Both the position numbers and the translations under genes were made by a program. This document shows, piece by piece, positions 21,759 through 30,657 of a DNA stretch of 64,000 nt. The notes under the pieces were generated by a model that made no database searches, was not told where the DNA came from, and was given only the letters and a program-made list of their open reading frames with translations. Each line of letters opens with the position of its first letter. The stretch's first letter is position 1. Source of the DNA: Planctomycetota bacterium (GTDB lineage Bacteria; Planctomycetota; B15-G4; JADJEK01); NCBI GenBank assembly GCA_016709145.1, contig JADJEK010000008.1:1-64000 (forward strand). Reading direction: 5' to 3'.

Positions 21759-24188
21759 ATGCGCCGCCTCAGCTTCACGCGCTGGCTCGCCGTCAGCTCG
21801 CTTGCCTGTGTGATCTCCACCTGCTCGGAGAGCGACTCGAGCGCTCCGCCGACGAGCGTCGGCTCCAGCAAGCCGGCGCAGAAGCGCAAGGTCCAGCAAG
21901 CCGGCATCGCGGTGGATGCGCCCGAGCAGGCCGGTGCGACCACGCCGAACGCGACGGACGCGCGATCTTCGGGCTTGCTCGAACTCGTGCCCGGGAATGC
22001 GATGTTGGTCGCGCGCTGGCCGTCGTTCCGCGCCGCCGAAGGCGCGTGGAGGGAATCCGCGCTGGTCCAAGGCCTCGAGCGCGCCGGGCTCCACACGGCG
22101 GCGGAAGCCGTGGTCGATCCGCTCGCGACTCTCGTCGCCGCACTGGGTCCGGCTCTCGGCGCGACCGAGCGTCCGTACCTCGACGCCGTCGTGTCGCTGC
22201 GCGGTGATCTCGTCGTCGCGATGCTCGGCATCGATCCGACGCACGTGACCGAGAACGGTCCGGCATCGAGCTGGCTCGTGCTCGCGTCCATCGACGGTCA
22301 CGCCGAGCAGTGGACCGCGTTGTTCGATCGCGCCGCGCGCGGCAGTGGCCGCGGCGTCGAGTGCAAGCGCGTCGCGGCCGGCCACTTCACGATCTCCGCC
22401 GGCAGCGATCACGGCGAGGCGCGCGTGCGCGACGGTCGACTCGAACTGTTGCTGAACGTCGGAGCGACCGGACGCTCGCTCGACGAAGCGCTCACCGTCG
22501 ATCCTCGGAACAGCTTCGCGATGTCCGCGGCCTATGCGGAACTGCCGCGTGCCGCCGGACTGCCGTGGCTCGAGATCCACGCGAACGCTGCGCCGGTGTT
22601 CGACCTCGTCCGCAGCATCGAGGGGCCCGATGCCGCCACCGCGTTGACGACGCTCGGGATCGACGGCGTCCTCGGCGCCAACATGTCGTTCGCGCTCGAC
22701 GGCGCGCTGCTGCGCAACCAGTTCGCGTTGGCGTCGAAAGACCGCGGCGACGTGCTCTCGGCGTGCTTCCGTTCCGATGCACTCGATTCAAGCTTCGCCC
22801 GTCTCGCGCCGGCCGACGCGGACACCGTGTCGATGTTCGGATTCGATCTGGCGGCCGCGGTCGATTCGATCCGCTCGCACCTGCCCGTTCACGAGCGTCC
22901 GCAGCTCGACGCGGCACTCGCGGGACTCGAGGACGAGACCGGACTCGACGTCCGTTCCGCCGTGTTCGAGAACTTCGGCCCGAACGTGATGTTCGTGAGT
23001 CGCGGCAGCCTGGCCCAAGCAATGACGCAGGGCGACGTCTACGACGCCGCGATCGCGATCCAGGTGCGCAACGAGGCCGCGGCGCAGTCCATCCTCGGCA
23101 TGGCGTTCGAGGCCAATCCGGCCGCCTTCAAGCCGCGCAGCGCGGGCGATCTCCGCTACGTCTCGATCGGCGTCCCGCTGCCCGAGTTGGCTTGGCTCGA
23201 TCTCTCGATCGGCATCCACGACGGCCTACTGGTCGTGGCGACGTCGGGCGAGGTGCTCGAGGAGATCTTCGAGAACGCGAAGTCGACCGACGTGCGTTGC
23301 GCTCCGCTGTCCGCTGCGCTCTCGAGCGCCGCGCCCGGCACGTTCTACGTCAGCTCGTCGGACACGCGCGCGGAAGTCGAGGGCTTGCTGGAACTCGCGC
23401 GCAGCGGTGAGTTCGACCAGCCTGGCTCGAGCCCCATCCCGTTCGACCTGCCGTCGACCGAGCAGATCCGCGACCTCTTCATGGGCCTCGGACACTCGAC
23501 GTCGACGATCCGCGCGACGCAGAACGGAATCGTCTACGAGAGCGCCGGCCCGGTGAACCTGCCGATCAACGGCGTGCCGGCCCTCGCGATCATCGCTTCG
23601 GTCGCGATCCCGAAGTTGCTCTCGGCGCGCGTCGAAGCCAACGAGGCCGCGGCGATCGCCACGCTGCGCAACGTGTGCTCGGCGCAGGCGCAATTCCAGG
23701 CGATGTCCGTCAAGGACCAGGACGGTGACGGCAACGGCGAGTACGGCTCGTTCGCCGAACTCACCGGGTCGATCGCGCTGCCAGGCGGCGCGCGACTCGA
23801 TCCGCCCGTGCTGTCGAAGTCATTCGCCGAGATCGAGTCCGGCTGCGTCACGCGCAATGGCTACGTGTACGCAAGCATCCTGCCGGGACGAAACGGCCAA
23901 CCGATCCCGGAGTCCGATCGCGGCGGCGCGGGCGGGGACGTCGATGCCGAACTCGCCGAGCTCTACTTCACGATCTACGCGTGGCCGGTCGACGCCGGCA
24001 CGACCGGCGTGCGCGCATTCGCGATCGATCAATCGGGCGACATCTACCAGACCTATTCGATGGGCTTCGATCCGCCGGTCAGCGGCCTCGAATCGCCTCC
24101 GCCGCTCGACGACGCATTCGACTTCGACGCGCGCTTCCAGGCAGCGCAGCAGGGTCGGCTGCAGTTCTTCTGGGAACCGCTGCGCTGA
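21759..24188 (+). CDS. DUF3352-like exported protein with internal pilin-like segment
   Basis: Protein of 809 residues; ATG with GGGGA upstream. The N-terminus is signal-like (RWLAVSSLACVISTC); a weak lipobox is possible. Residues about 65-590 resemble DUF3352-type proteins (LLELVPGNAMLVARWPSF, then repeated beta-alpha blocks). At about 602-645 comes ALAIIASVAIPKLLSARVEA followed by NEAAAIATLRNVCSAQAQFQ, which closely resembles the N-terminal helix of type II/IV pseudopilins but lacks the prepilin peptidase site. Residues 650-809 look like the globular part of such pseudopilins (DQDGDGNGEYGSFAELTG, FTIYAWPVDAGTTGVRAFAI). The segment at about 602 could anchor the protein. The fusion suggests a cell-envelope role; partners unknown. 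Confidence 0.75.
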   Translation: MRRLSFTRWLAVSSLACVISTCSESDSSAPPTSVGSSKPAQKRKVQQAGIAVDAPEQAGATTPNATDARSSGLLELVPGNAMLVARWPSFRAAEGAWRESALVQGLERAGLHTAAEAVVDPLATLVAALGPALGATERPYLDAVVSLRGDLVVAMLGIDPTHVTENGPASSWLVLASIDGHAEQWTALFDRAARGSGRGVECKRVAAGHFTISAGSDHGEARVRDGRLELLLNVGATGRSLDEALTVDPRNSFAMSAAYAELPRAAGLPWLEIHANAAPVFDLVRSIEGPDAATALTTLGIDGVLGANMSFALDGALLRNQFALASKDRGDVLSACFRSDALDSSFARLAPADADTVSMFGFDLAAAVDSIRSHLPVHERPQLDAALAGLEDETGLDVRSAVFENFGPNVMFVSRGSLAQAMTQGDVYDAAIAIQVRNEAAAQSILGMAFEANPAAFKPRSAGDLRYVSIGVPLPELAWLDLSIGIHDGLLVVATSGEVLEEIFENAKSTDVRCAPLSAALSSAAPGTFYVSSSDTRAEVEGLLELARSGEFDQPGSSPIPFDLPSTEQIRDLFMGLGHSTSTIRATQNGIVYESAGPVNLPINGVPALAIIASVAIPKLLSARVEANEAAAIATLRNVCSAQAQFQAMSVKDQDGDGNGEYGSFAELTGSIALPGGARLDPPVLSKSFAEIESGCVTRNGYVYASILPGRNGQPIPESDRGGAGGDVDAELAELYFTIYAWPVDAGTTGVRAFAIDQSGDIYQTYSMGFDPPVSGLESPPPLDDAFDFDARFQAAQQGRLQFFWEPLR

Positions 24189-24204
24189 CCGGACCCCAAT
24201 GGAA

Positions 24205-24235
24205 CGGGGGTCGAACCCGATCGGTCCGACCCCCG
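24205..24235. terminator. Candidate bidirectional terminator hairpin
   Basis: CGGGGGTCG (24205-24213) pairs perfectly with CGACCCCCG (24227-24235) across a 13-base loop. It sits between the convergent ends of the DUF3352-like gene and the thioredoxin-like gene. T-tracts are short, as expected in GC-rich DNA. Confidence 0.5.
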
Positions 24236-24282
24236 CTTCGTTCACGTTCGAGGCGGCGCGATCGCCGGACGACGTGGTCGTG

Positions 24283-24609
24283 TCACGCTTCCTTGGCCGG
24301 CGCCTTCTTCTTCGGCTTCTTGCTGCCGGCGATCTTTGCAGTCTGCTCGACCCACTTCTTCGGGCCACCTTCGAGGTAGCCCATCTCGCCCGTCTTCACG
24401 CCCTGCGCATCGAGGAACAGGATCGTCGGGTAGCCGCGCACGGCGTAGTTCTGGCCGAGCTCTTCGTTCTGCCTGGTGAGTTCGTCGGCCAACTTGAAAC
24501 CCCTCGGGAAGTCGATCTCGAGCAGGATCACGTTGGCCTTGGCGGCGAATGAACTCGACGCCAGCACGATCGCGGCCACGAGCGCGCGTGGCACGAATCG
24601 CATGGACAT
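24283..24609 (-). CDS. Truncated, cysteine-free thioredoxin-like exported protein
   Basis: Protein of 108 residues with a very strong ribosome-binding site (GGAGGAG) before the ATG at 24609. A signal peptide (RFVPRALVAAIVLASSSFAA) is followed immediately by KANVILLEIDFPRGF, QNEELGQNYAVRGYPTILFL and DAQGVKTGEMGYLEGGP, which match the second half of periplasmic thioredoxin-like proteins, including the cis-Pro loop YPT. The first half, with the WCxxC active site, is missing, and there is no cysteine anywhere. The tail is Lys-rich (KKPKKKAPAKEA). It cannot act as a redox enzyme, so it is a domain remnant or has a structural role. It is divergent from the M16 peptidase operon (135-base spacer). 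Confidence 0.78.
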   Translation of the reverse strand: MSMRFVPRALVAAIVLASSSFAAKANVILLEIDFPRGFKLADELTRQNEELGQNYAVRGYPTILFLDAQGVKTGEMGYLEGGPKKWVEQTAKIAGSKKPKKKAPAKEA

Positions 24610-24744
24610 GCTCCTCCGCGAGGCCGCGACGACGGCGGCGCTCGGAAACCCGTGGGCGGGCACCCTGCGCCGCCGGGCCGGCTTGTGGCAATCCCTGCGA
24701 GCCGTACGCTGGCCGCGCCACATCGACCCCCCTGGAATTTCGGC

Positions 24745-26328
24745 ATGAACGCCTCGAATCGCTGGCGCGCCGCGGGCACGCTCGCCGCTTGTGCGTTGTT
24801 CCTCGTCCCGCGTGCCGCCGTCGCCGACGACGCCGTTCATCTGCCGGTCACGCGGCACGTGCTTCCGAACGGGATGCGCTTCCTGATCGTCCCGTTCGGC
24901 GATGCGCCCGTCGTCGCGACGTACATGCAGTTCCAAGTCGGCGGCGTCGACGATCCGAAGGGGCAGACCGGCGTCGCGCACTTGCTCGAACACATGATGT
25001 TCAAGGGCACGACGACGCTCGGCACGACGGACTACGACGCCGAGAAGCCCGTGCTCGACGCGTTGAACGCGCTGTGGCAGCAGCTCGATCGCGCGCGCGC
25101 CGAGGGCGCCGACGCGGCGACGCTCGATGCGCTACGCGCGCAGATCGCGACGAAGCGCGCCGAGCACGAGACGTTCGTCGTGAAGAACGAGTTGACCGAG
25201 ATCTACGAGCGCTGCGGCGGCACCGGCTTGAACGCGTCGACGTCGAACGACTCGACGCAGTACTACGTGCAACTGCCGTCGAACCAGCTCGAGGTCTGGG
25301 CGCGCGTCGAGTCCGACCGCATCCAGAACCCGGTGTTCCGCGAGTTCTACTCCGAGCGCGACGTCGTGCATGAAGAACGCCGGCTGCGCGTCGACTCGCA
25401 ACCGCGTGGCCGCTTCGACGAGATCTTCGAGGCCCATGCGTACCTCGTGCATCCGTATCGCCAACCCGTCGTCGGTTGGCCCGAGGACATCGACGCGACC
25501 GATCACGACGAGGTCCTCGAGTACTTCAGAACGTGGTACGCGCCGAACAACTGCGTCGTGGCGCTGGTCGGCGACGTCGACGTCGAGAAGACGATCGCAC
25601 TCGTCGAGCGTCGGTTCGGCGCGATCCCGGCCCGCACGCTGCCGCGCCGGCGCATCACGCCGGAGCCCGAACAACTCGGTGAACGCCGCTTCCGCGTCGC
25701 ACTCGAGACTCCATCGCAGCTCACGATCGCGTGGCCCGCGCCGGCGCACGGACATCCCGACCAAGCGGCGTTGACGATCGCGTCGCGCGTGCTGAACGGC
25801 GGCGGCGGCTTGCGCGGCGGTGGCTTCGGACGAGGCGGCCGCGGTGGCTCGAACCCGGGACGACTGCGCGCGAAGCTCGTCGACGAACTCAAGGTCGCGA
25901 CGCGCGCGAGTGCGTCGATCGGCTTCGGCCGTTATCCCGGCCGCTTCGCCGTGACCGCGTCGCCGGCGCGGGACAAGACGATGGAGGAACTCGAAGTCGC
26001 CATCGACGCCGAACTCGAGCGGCTCGCGACCGAGCCCCCCACCGTCGCCGAACTCGAGCGCTTGCGCGTGTCGATCGCCGCGTCGGCGATCCGCGGGCTG
26101 GCATCGCCGATGGGCATCGCGCGCGCGATCGCGGGCGCCGAATCGGAATCGGGCGATTGGCGCGCTCTCGACCGCGAACGCGCGGCGCTGATCGCGGTCA
26201 CGCCCGACGACGTCGCGCGCGTGATGCGCACCTATTTCAAACCGACGCAACGCGTGATCGGGATCATCGACGGCACGCGCATCGAGGACGAGGAAACCCC
26301 TGAGACCGCCGCGGAGGGATCGCGATGA
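24745..26328 (+). CDS. M16 family zinc peptidase, catalytic subunit, exported
   Basis: Protein of 527 residues; the ATG at 24745 starts a signal peptide (cleavage near AVAD). The inverted zinc motif HxxEH is HLLEHMMF (His79-His83), and the downstream zinc-binding Glu lies near residue 148 in KNELTEIYERCGG. Family-typical SNDSTQYYVQLPSNQLE and EERRLRVDSQPRG follow. The C-terminal half carries the inactive M16_C fold, interrupted near 350 by a Gly/Arg-rich loop (GGGGLRGGGFGRGGRGGSN). It probably works in the periplasm as a heterodimer with the overlapping downstream gene, as two-subunit M16 peptidases do. Confidence 0.93.
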   Translation: MNASNRWRAAGTLAACALFLVPRAAVADDAVHLPVTRHVLPNGMRFLIVPFGDAPVVATYMQFQVGGVDDPKGQTGVAHLLEHMMFKGTTTLGTTDYDAEKPVLDALNALWQQLDRARAEGADAATLDALRAQIATKRAEHETFVVKNELTEIYERCGGTGLNASTSNDSTQYYVQLPSNQLEVWARVESDRIQNPVFREFYSERDVVHEERRLRVDSQPRGRFDEIFEAHAYLVHPYRQPVVGWPEDIDATDHDEVLEYFRTWYAPNNCVVALVGDVDVEKTIALVERRFGAIPARTLPRRRITPEPEQLGERRFRVALETPSQLTIAWPAPAHGHPDQAALTIASRVLNGGGGLRGGGFGRGGRGGSNPGRLRAKLVDELKVATRASASIGFGRYPGRFAVTASPARDKTMEELEVAIDAELERLATEPPTVAELERLRVSIAASAIRGLASPMGIARAIAGAESESGDWRALDRERAALIAVTPDDVARVMRTYFKPTQRVIGIIDGTRIEDEETPETAAEGSR

Positions 26329-28010
26329 ACACGTCATTCGGCTGGGGTTGCGCGCTGCTGGCGTCGATCGCGGCGAGCGCGTCGTTCGCGCAGGACGAGC
26401 CGGTCCCGCGCACGATCGAAGAGACGCACGTCGGCCGCGGCGAGCGCGGCAATCGACACGGCAAGGGCTTCGACGAAGTCATGCGCTTGAAGGGCGAGCC
26501 GCTGGCTCCGCACTTCCCGCGCTTCGGCGACGGAATCGAACGCCACGTGCTCGACAACGGCCTCGTCGTCGTGCTGGCGCAGGACAAGACGCTGCCGCTG
26601 ATCGAACTCGAATTGACGTTCCGCGCCGGCGAGGTCTACGAGACCGAGGCGCAACGCGGCCTCGGTTCGGCCTTGGTCGAGCGCATGCGACGCGGCGGGA
26701 TCGGCGCGATGCGACCGACGCCGCTGCCCGCGCTCACGCCGGAGAACGAAGCGACGTACGACGAAGACAACGCTTCCGAGGTCGTCGCCGACGCGAAGGT
26801 GGTCGACGAGCGCTTGGCCGCGCTCGCGGCGCAAGTCGGAGGACGTGCGGGAACCGAGAGCGCGAACTTCTCCCTGAACGCGCTGTCCGAGCACTTCGAC
26901 GAGTCGTTCGCGCTGTTCACGCAGCTCGTGCTGCAGCCGGCGATGGTCGATCCGCCGGAGAACGACGGGCCACGCGGCGGCGGGTTCGGTGGCTTCGGTG
27001 GCGGTCGCGGCGGGCGTGGTCCGCAGCAACAGGCGTCGAGCGAGTTCCGACGCATCGTGTACGGCGAGGATCATCCGCTCGCGCGCGAGGGCTTCGGCGG
27101 CCGAGGCCTCGGCGGGCCGGTCGGCGGCGAGGGTCCTGGTGGCCGGCGCGGCAATCGATTCGACCGAGCGCAGCTCATCGACGCGTACGTGCGCTTCGTG
27201 CGGCCCGATCAGGCGTACTTGATGGTGGTCGGCGACTTCGAATCCACACCGATGCTCGAACGCATCCGCACCGCGTTCGCGAGCTGGCCGAAGCCCAGCG
27301 TTCCCGCACCTGCGCGCGAGGAGCGCGAACTACCGCCGATCGCCGGCAAGAGCCCGGGCATCTACGTGATCGACGTGAAGACGCCGCAGAGCGCGATCGT
27401 GATCGGTCATCTCGGCATCGACCGCGGCGCGCCCGACCGCTTCGCCGTGGCGTTGATGAACGACGTTCTCGGCGGCGGCTCGTTCACGTCGCGCATCACC
27501 GAGCGCGTGCGTTCGGACGAAGGTTTGGCGTACAGCGCGGGTTCGTCGTTCCCGGTCGATGGACGACAGCCCGGCTTGTTCCAAGCCTCGGTGCAGACGA
27601 AGACCGAATCGACGGCGCGCGCGATCGAACTGATCCTCGAAGAGATCCGCCGCATCCGCGAGCCCGGCTCGATCTCGACCAACGAGTTCGCGACCGCGCG
27701 CGAATCGCGCCTGTACTCGTTCGCGTTGCAATTCACCGATCGCGGCCGCAACGTCGCGCGCTTGATCCAGCGCGAACTCGAGGGCCGACCGATCGACCTC
27801 GACGAGGCCGAGTTCAAAGCGCTGCAGTCCGCGACGATCGCGGACCTCGAGGCAGCGGCACAGAAGTACCTCGATCCGTCGAAGCTCGTGATCTGCGTCG
27901 CCGGCGACTTGGAGAAGATCCGCGACTCGCTGGCGCCGTTCGGTGAGATCCAGGTGGTCCCGCCGCGAGGACGCGGCGGTCGGCGCGACCCGCCGGGCGA
28001 GGGTCGCTGA
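26325..28010 (+). CDS. M16 family peptidase, non-catalytic partner subunit, exported
   Basis: Protein of 561 residues whose ATG overlaps the stop of the catalytic subunit by 4 bases (ATGA). A signal peptide (about 1-20) ends ASFAQ. The M16 fold is clear (NGLVVVLAQDKTLPLIELEL, RAGEVYETEAQRGLGSAL), but the HxxEH site is replaced by ALVERMRRGG, so this is the substrate-binding, non-catalytic half. Two long Gly/Arg-rich inserts (GGGFGGFGGGRGGRG near 222 and GGRGLGGPVGGEGPGGRRG near 257) are unusual for the family. The M16_C part has VLGGGSFTSRITERVRSDEG and LAYSAGSSFPV. It acts with the preceding gene. Confidence 0.92.
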   Translation: MNTSFGWGCALLASIAASASFAQDEPVPRTIEETHVGRGERGNRHGKGFDEVMRLKGEPLAPHFPRFGDGIERHVLDNGLVVVLAQDKTLPLIELELTFRAGEVYETEAQRGLGSALVERMRRGGIGAMRPTPLPALTPENEATYDEDNASEVVADAKVVDERLAALAAQVGGRAGTESANFSLNALSEHFDESFALFTQLVLQPAMVDPPENDGPRGGGFGGFGGGRGGRGPQQQASSEFRRIVYGEDHPLAREGFGGRGLGGPVGGEGPGGRRGNRFDRAQLIDAYVRFVRPDQAYLMVVGDFESTPMLERIRTAFASWPKPSVPAPAREERELPPIAGKSPGIYVIDVKTPQSAIVIGHLGIDRGAPDRFAVALMNDVLGGGSFTSRITERVRSDEGLAYSAGSSFPVDGRQPGLFQASVQTKTESTARAIELILEEIRRIREPGSISTNEFATARESRLYSFALQFTDRGRNVARLIQRELEGRPIDLDEAEFKALQSATIADLEAAAQKYLDPSKLVICVAGDLEKIRDSLAPFGEIQVVPPRGRGGRRDPPGEGR

Positions 28011-28298
28011 GGGCGGGCTGAACGCCTCACCCGGAGACACTGGGTTCGCATGTCGCAGTAGTCGTCAGCCGGACGTCTCAGCTGCTGGAGGACCGCAATC
28101 GCGGGAGGCGAGTCACACACATGGTCCGCTCGACGTTTGCACGCGATGACCTCTCCTGGTGAGACTTGGATCCGACCGGGGCTTCTACGATCCCGGGCCC
28201 CCTCGTGGACGGTTCTCGCTTCCTAGACGTGGCGGTGAGGCCGAACACGGCGCGTGGTGCGCGGGGAGCAACTATAACAGCGATGGTGGGGAACACAG
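28011..28298. other. Intergenic region upstream of the restriction-modification operon
   Basis: No gene-like frame is seen. Just before the first gene, TATAAC at 28273-28278 could be a -10 element, although no convincing -35 element lies 17 bases upstream. GGTGGGGA at about 28285-28292 is the ribosome-binding site of the endonuclease gene. No inverted repeat typical of a C-protein operator was recognised. Confidence 0.35.
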
Positions 28299-29027
28299 AT
28301 GGTGAGTCCGATCACGTCGTTCAAGGAAGCCCTCGATCGTGCTGAACCGCGACCGGCCTCCGCGTCGGCAAAGGCTGAGAAGAAAAACTACGCGGAGAGG
28401 CTGTCGCGTCACATCTCGACTCTGTTCGCCAACAGGCTGAGGGATTCGTTCCCGACAATCCTCCCCAATGCAGACGGAACGCGTCAGGAGTCATTCGTAC
28501 GTGCGGCACGCGGGCCGAAAAAGCTCGACGTAAACTACAGCACCCCCGAACTGGGTCTCGGACTCGGCCTGTCGATAAAGACAATCAACTTTCGGGACGG
28601 GACGACCAAGCGCTACACCAAGAACTACTCGCGCGTCGACAATGAGCTCCGCGCCGAAGCGAAGGACTATCACGAGCGGCAGCCGTACTCGGTACTCGTC
28701 GCAATCGTGTTCCTTCCTTCGGACGCGACCCAGTGCGGCGGTTCGGAAGCATCTTCGTTCGGACAGGCCGTGAAGTACTTCCGGGTCAGGTCCGAGCGAA
28801 CCGGCCCACGCGACGAAGAAGAGAAGTTCGAACGCATCTTCGTCGCTCTGTACGATCACGACGCGAGCGAGCGCGGGCGTGTCGTGTTCTTCGACGTCTC
28901 GAATCCACCGCCCAAACACGGACGGCCGAGCGACGGGAGCGTCCTCACTCTCGACGAGCTCGTTCGAGCGTTGGTCGCGGAATACAACCGGCGGAACGAC
29001 CCGGATTTCGAGTGGGCCGAACAATGA
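28299..29027 (+). CDS. Putative type II restriction endonuclease
   Basis: Protein of 242 residues, ATG preceded by GGTGGGGA. Function is inferred mainly from context: it overlaps a C5-cytosine methyltransferase gene by 4 bases, followed by vsr. A possible PD-(D/E)xK-type core is KKLDVNYSTPELGLGLGLSI (from about 74) with Asp77, Glu84 and Lys94 (SIKT), followed by a hydrophobic strand SVLVAIVFLP (131-140). The Lys-rich N-terminal 30 residues look flexible. No other known domain is seen. Base composition is visibly lower in GC than the flanking genes, in line with horizontal acquisition. Recognition sequence unknown. A solitary methyltransferase beside an unrelated gene is the alternative but less likely given the overlap. 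Confidence 0.7.
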   Translation: MVSPITSFKEALDRAEPRPASASAKAEKKNYAERLSRHISTLFANRLRDSFPTILPNADGTRQESFVRAARGPKKLDVNYSTPELGLGLGLSIKTINFRDGTTKRYTKNYSRVDNELRAEAKDYHERQPYSVLVAIVFLPSDATQCGGSEASSFGQAVKYFRVRSERTGPRDEEEKFERIFVALYDHDASERGRVVFFDVSNPPPKHGRPSDGSVLTLDELVRALVAEYNRRNDPDFEWAEQ

Positions 29028-30193
29028 CCCGAAAAGCGGGACGAAAACTGACGAACATCGGACTGTTCGCGGGCATCGGAGGGCTGGAGCTCGGGCTGCA
29101 TCGAGCCGGTCATTCGACGGTGTCGCTCTGCGAGATCGACCCGGCTGCGATTTCGGTCCTGACCGAGCGGTTCCGCGAAGCACACCTTTCGCAAGACGTT
29201 CGCGAAGTCGATCGCATTCCGGCCGGTGTCGACCTGCTGTCCGCGGGATTCCCGTGTCAGGATCTCAGCCAAGCGGGACGAACCGCTGGAATTCGCGGCG
29301 CACGCTCCGGTCTAGTTTCGCACGTGTTTCGACTGCTCGAGGATCGTGCGATTCCGAGCGTGCTGTTGGAAAACGTGCCGTTCATGCTTCGGCTCGGACG
29401 CGGCTCGGCGATGTCGTACGTCGTCGACGAATTCGAGCGACTCGGATATCGCTGGGCGTACAGAGTCGTCGACGCCCGCTCGTTCGGACTACCTCAACGT
29501 CGCCAGCGCGTCTACTTCCTCGCAATGCGGCACGAGGATCCACGACGGGTGCTCTTCGCCGACGATGCCTCGACCGAAGTCGTCGACGGCGACGAACGTT
29601 CGAACGGCGTGGCTTGCGGGTTCTACTGGACGGAGGGTACGCGGGGTCTCGGATGGGCCGTGAACTCGGTTCCGACTCTGAAGGGAGGCTCGTCCGTCGG
29701 TGTTCCGTCGCCGCCGGCCATTTGGATGCCGGACGGCAGAATCGTCACGCCGTCGTTGCGGGATGCGGAACGACTTCAGGGATTCCCCGTCGATTGGACC
29801 GAACCAGCGGAACGAGTCGTGCGCGCGAGCATGCGTTGGAAGCTGATCGGCAACGCGGTGAGCGTGCCGGTCGCGTCGTGGCTGGGACGCCGACTGGCCG
29901 CACCAGGTACAGCGGCGGTCGCAGGGTCGCTCCGCCTCAGGGCGAAGTCGCCGTGGCCGAATGCCGCCTTCAACGTCGGTGAAGGCCGATTCTCCGTGGA
30001 CGTCTCGATGTGGCCCGTCAGCGCCGAACAACTCTCACTCGCCGAGTTCGTGCGTTGGCCTCGCCCACTATCCATTCGTGCGGCGTCGGGGTTCCTCGCA
30101 AGAGCTCGCAACAGCTCGCTTAGATTCCCCCCCGGATTCTTGCGGGCGATCGAACGCCACATCGAACAAGGCGGACTCGCCAGGGCCTCATGA
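29024..30193 (+). CDS. dcm: DNA (cytosine-5-)-methyltransferase
   Basis: Protein of 389 residues with the ordered C5-methyltransferase motifs: I, NIGLFAGIGGLELGLHRAG (about 11-29, SAM binding); II, CEIDP; IV, GFPCQDLSQAG with the catalytic Cys; VI, LLENVPFML; VIII, LPQRRQRVYFLAMR; IX/X, RDAERLQGFP and KLIGNAVSVPVASWLGRRL. It should methylate cytosine at C5 to protect the site cut by the overlapping upstream endonuclease. The start ATG at 29024 was chosen because it overlaps the endonuclease stop (ATGA) and leads directly into motif I. The stop overlaps the vsr start in the same way. The target recognition domain (about 205-270) does not reveal the sequence. Confidence 0.95.
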   Translation: MTRKAGRKLTNIGLFAGIGGLELGLHRAGHSTVSLCEIDPAAISVLTERFREAHLSQDVREVDRIPAGVDLLSAGFPCQDLSQAGRTAGIRGARSGLVSHVFRLLEDRAIPSVLLENVPFMLRLGRGSAMSYVVDEFERLGYRWAYRVVDARSFGLPQRRQRVYFLAMRHEDPRRVLFADDASTEVVDGDERSNGVACGFYWTEGTRGLGWAVNSVPTLKGGSSVGVPSPPAIWMPDGRIVTPSLRDAERLQGFPVDWTEPAERVVRASMRWKLIGNAVSVPVASWLGRRLAAPGTAAVAGSLRLRAKSPWPNAAFNVGEGRFSVDVSMWPVSAEQLSLAEFVRWPRPLSIRAASGFLARARNSSLRFPPGFLRAIERHIEQGGLARAS

Positions 30194-30657
30194 GCCCGTT
30201 TCCGATTCGAAACGAATCATCAAGGGCCGGCTTGCGTGTCCGAGGTCGCCATCGGCTCCTCGTGGACGACCGCCGATCCGAACTCATGTCACGAGTCCGC
30301 CGACAAGGCACTACCCCTGAACTTGCCGTCGAAGCCGCCCTTCGCCGACTGCGTCGAACTTTCGCGCGGAACGACGGGTCCTTGCCGGGCTCTCCCGACT
30401 TCTCGAGTCGCCGGGCTCGGTGGGTCGTCTTCGTTCACGGCTGTTTCTGGCATCGACACGACGGGTGTCGAAAGACCACGACACCCGTGCGGAATCGGCG
30501 CTTCTGGCTGGCGAAGTTCCGATCGAATCGAGCCCGGGATCGCCGGGTGACGTCGGCGCTTCGCCTCCTCGGATTTCGGGTCGTCGTCGTATGGGAGTGT
30601 GAAACGACCGGAGCGACTCGAGTCGTCGTTCGGGTGCTGCAACGCGGTCTACGGTGA
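30190..30657 (+). CDS. vsr: Very short patch repair endonuclease
   Basis: Protein of 155 residues. Vsr landmarks are in order: RRSELMSRVRRQGTTPELAV (N-terminal), LPGSPDFSSRRARWVVFVHG (with the metal-binding Asp), CFWHRHDGC (active-site His and zinc ligands), FWLAKFRSNRARDRRV and FRVVVVWECE. Vsr nicks 5' of the T in T:G mismatches that arise by deamination of 5-methylcytosine, so it protects the methylated site. The ATG at 30190 overlaps the methyltransferase stop by 4 bases. A later ATG at 30286 is possible, but residues upstream of it still match the family. Its presence confirms that the methyltransferase makes 5mC. Confidence 0.92.
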   Translation: MSPFPIRNESSRAGLRVRGRHRLLVDDRRSELMSRVRRQGTTPELAVEAALRRLRRTFARNDGSLPGSPDFSSRRARWVVFVHGCFWHRHDGCRKTTTPVRNRRFWLAKFRSNRARDRRVTSALRLLGFRVVVVWECETTGATRVVVRVLQRGLR

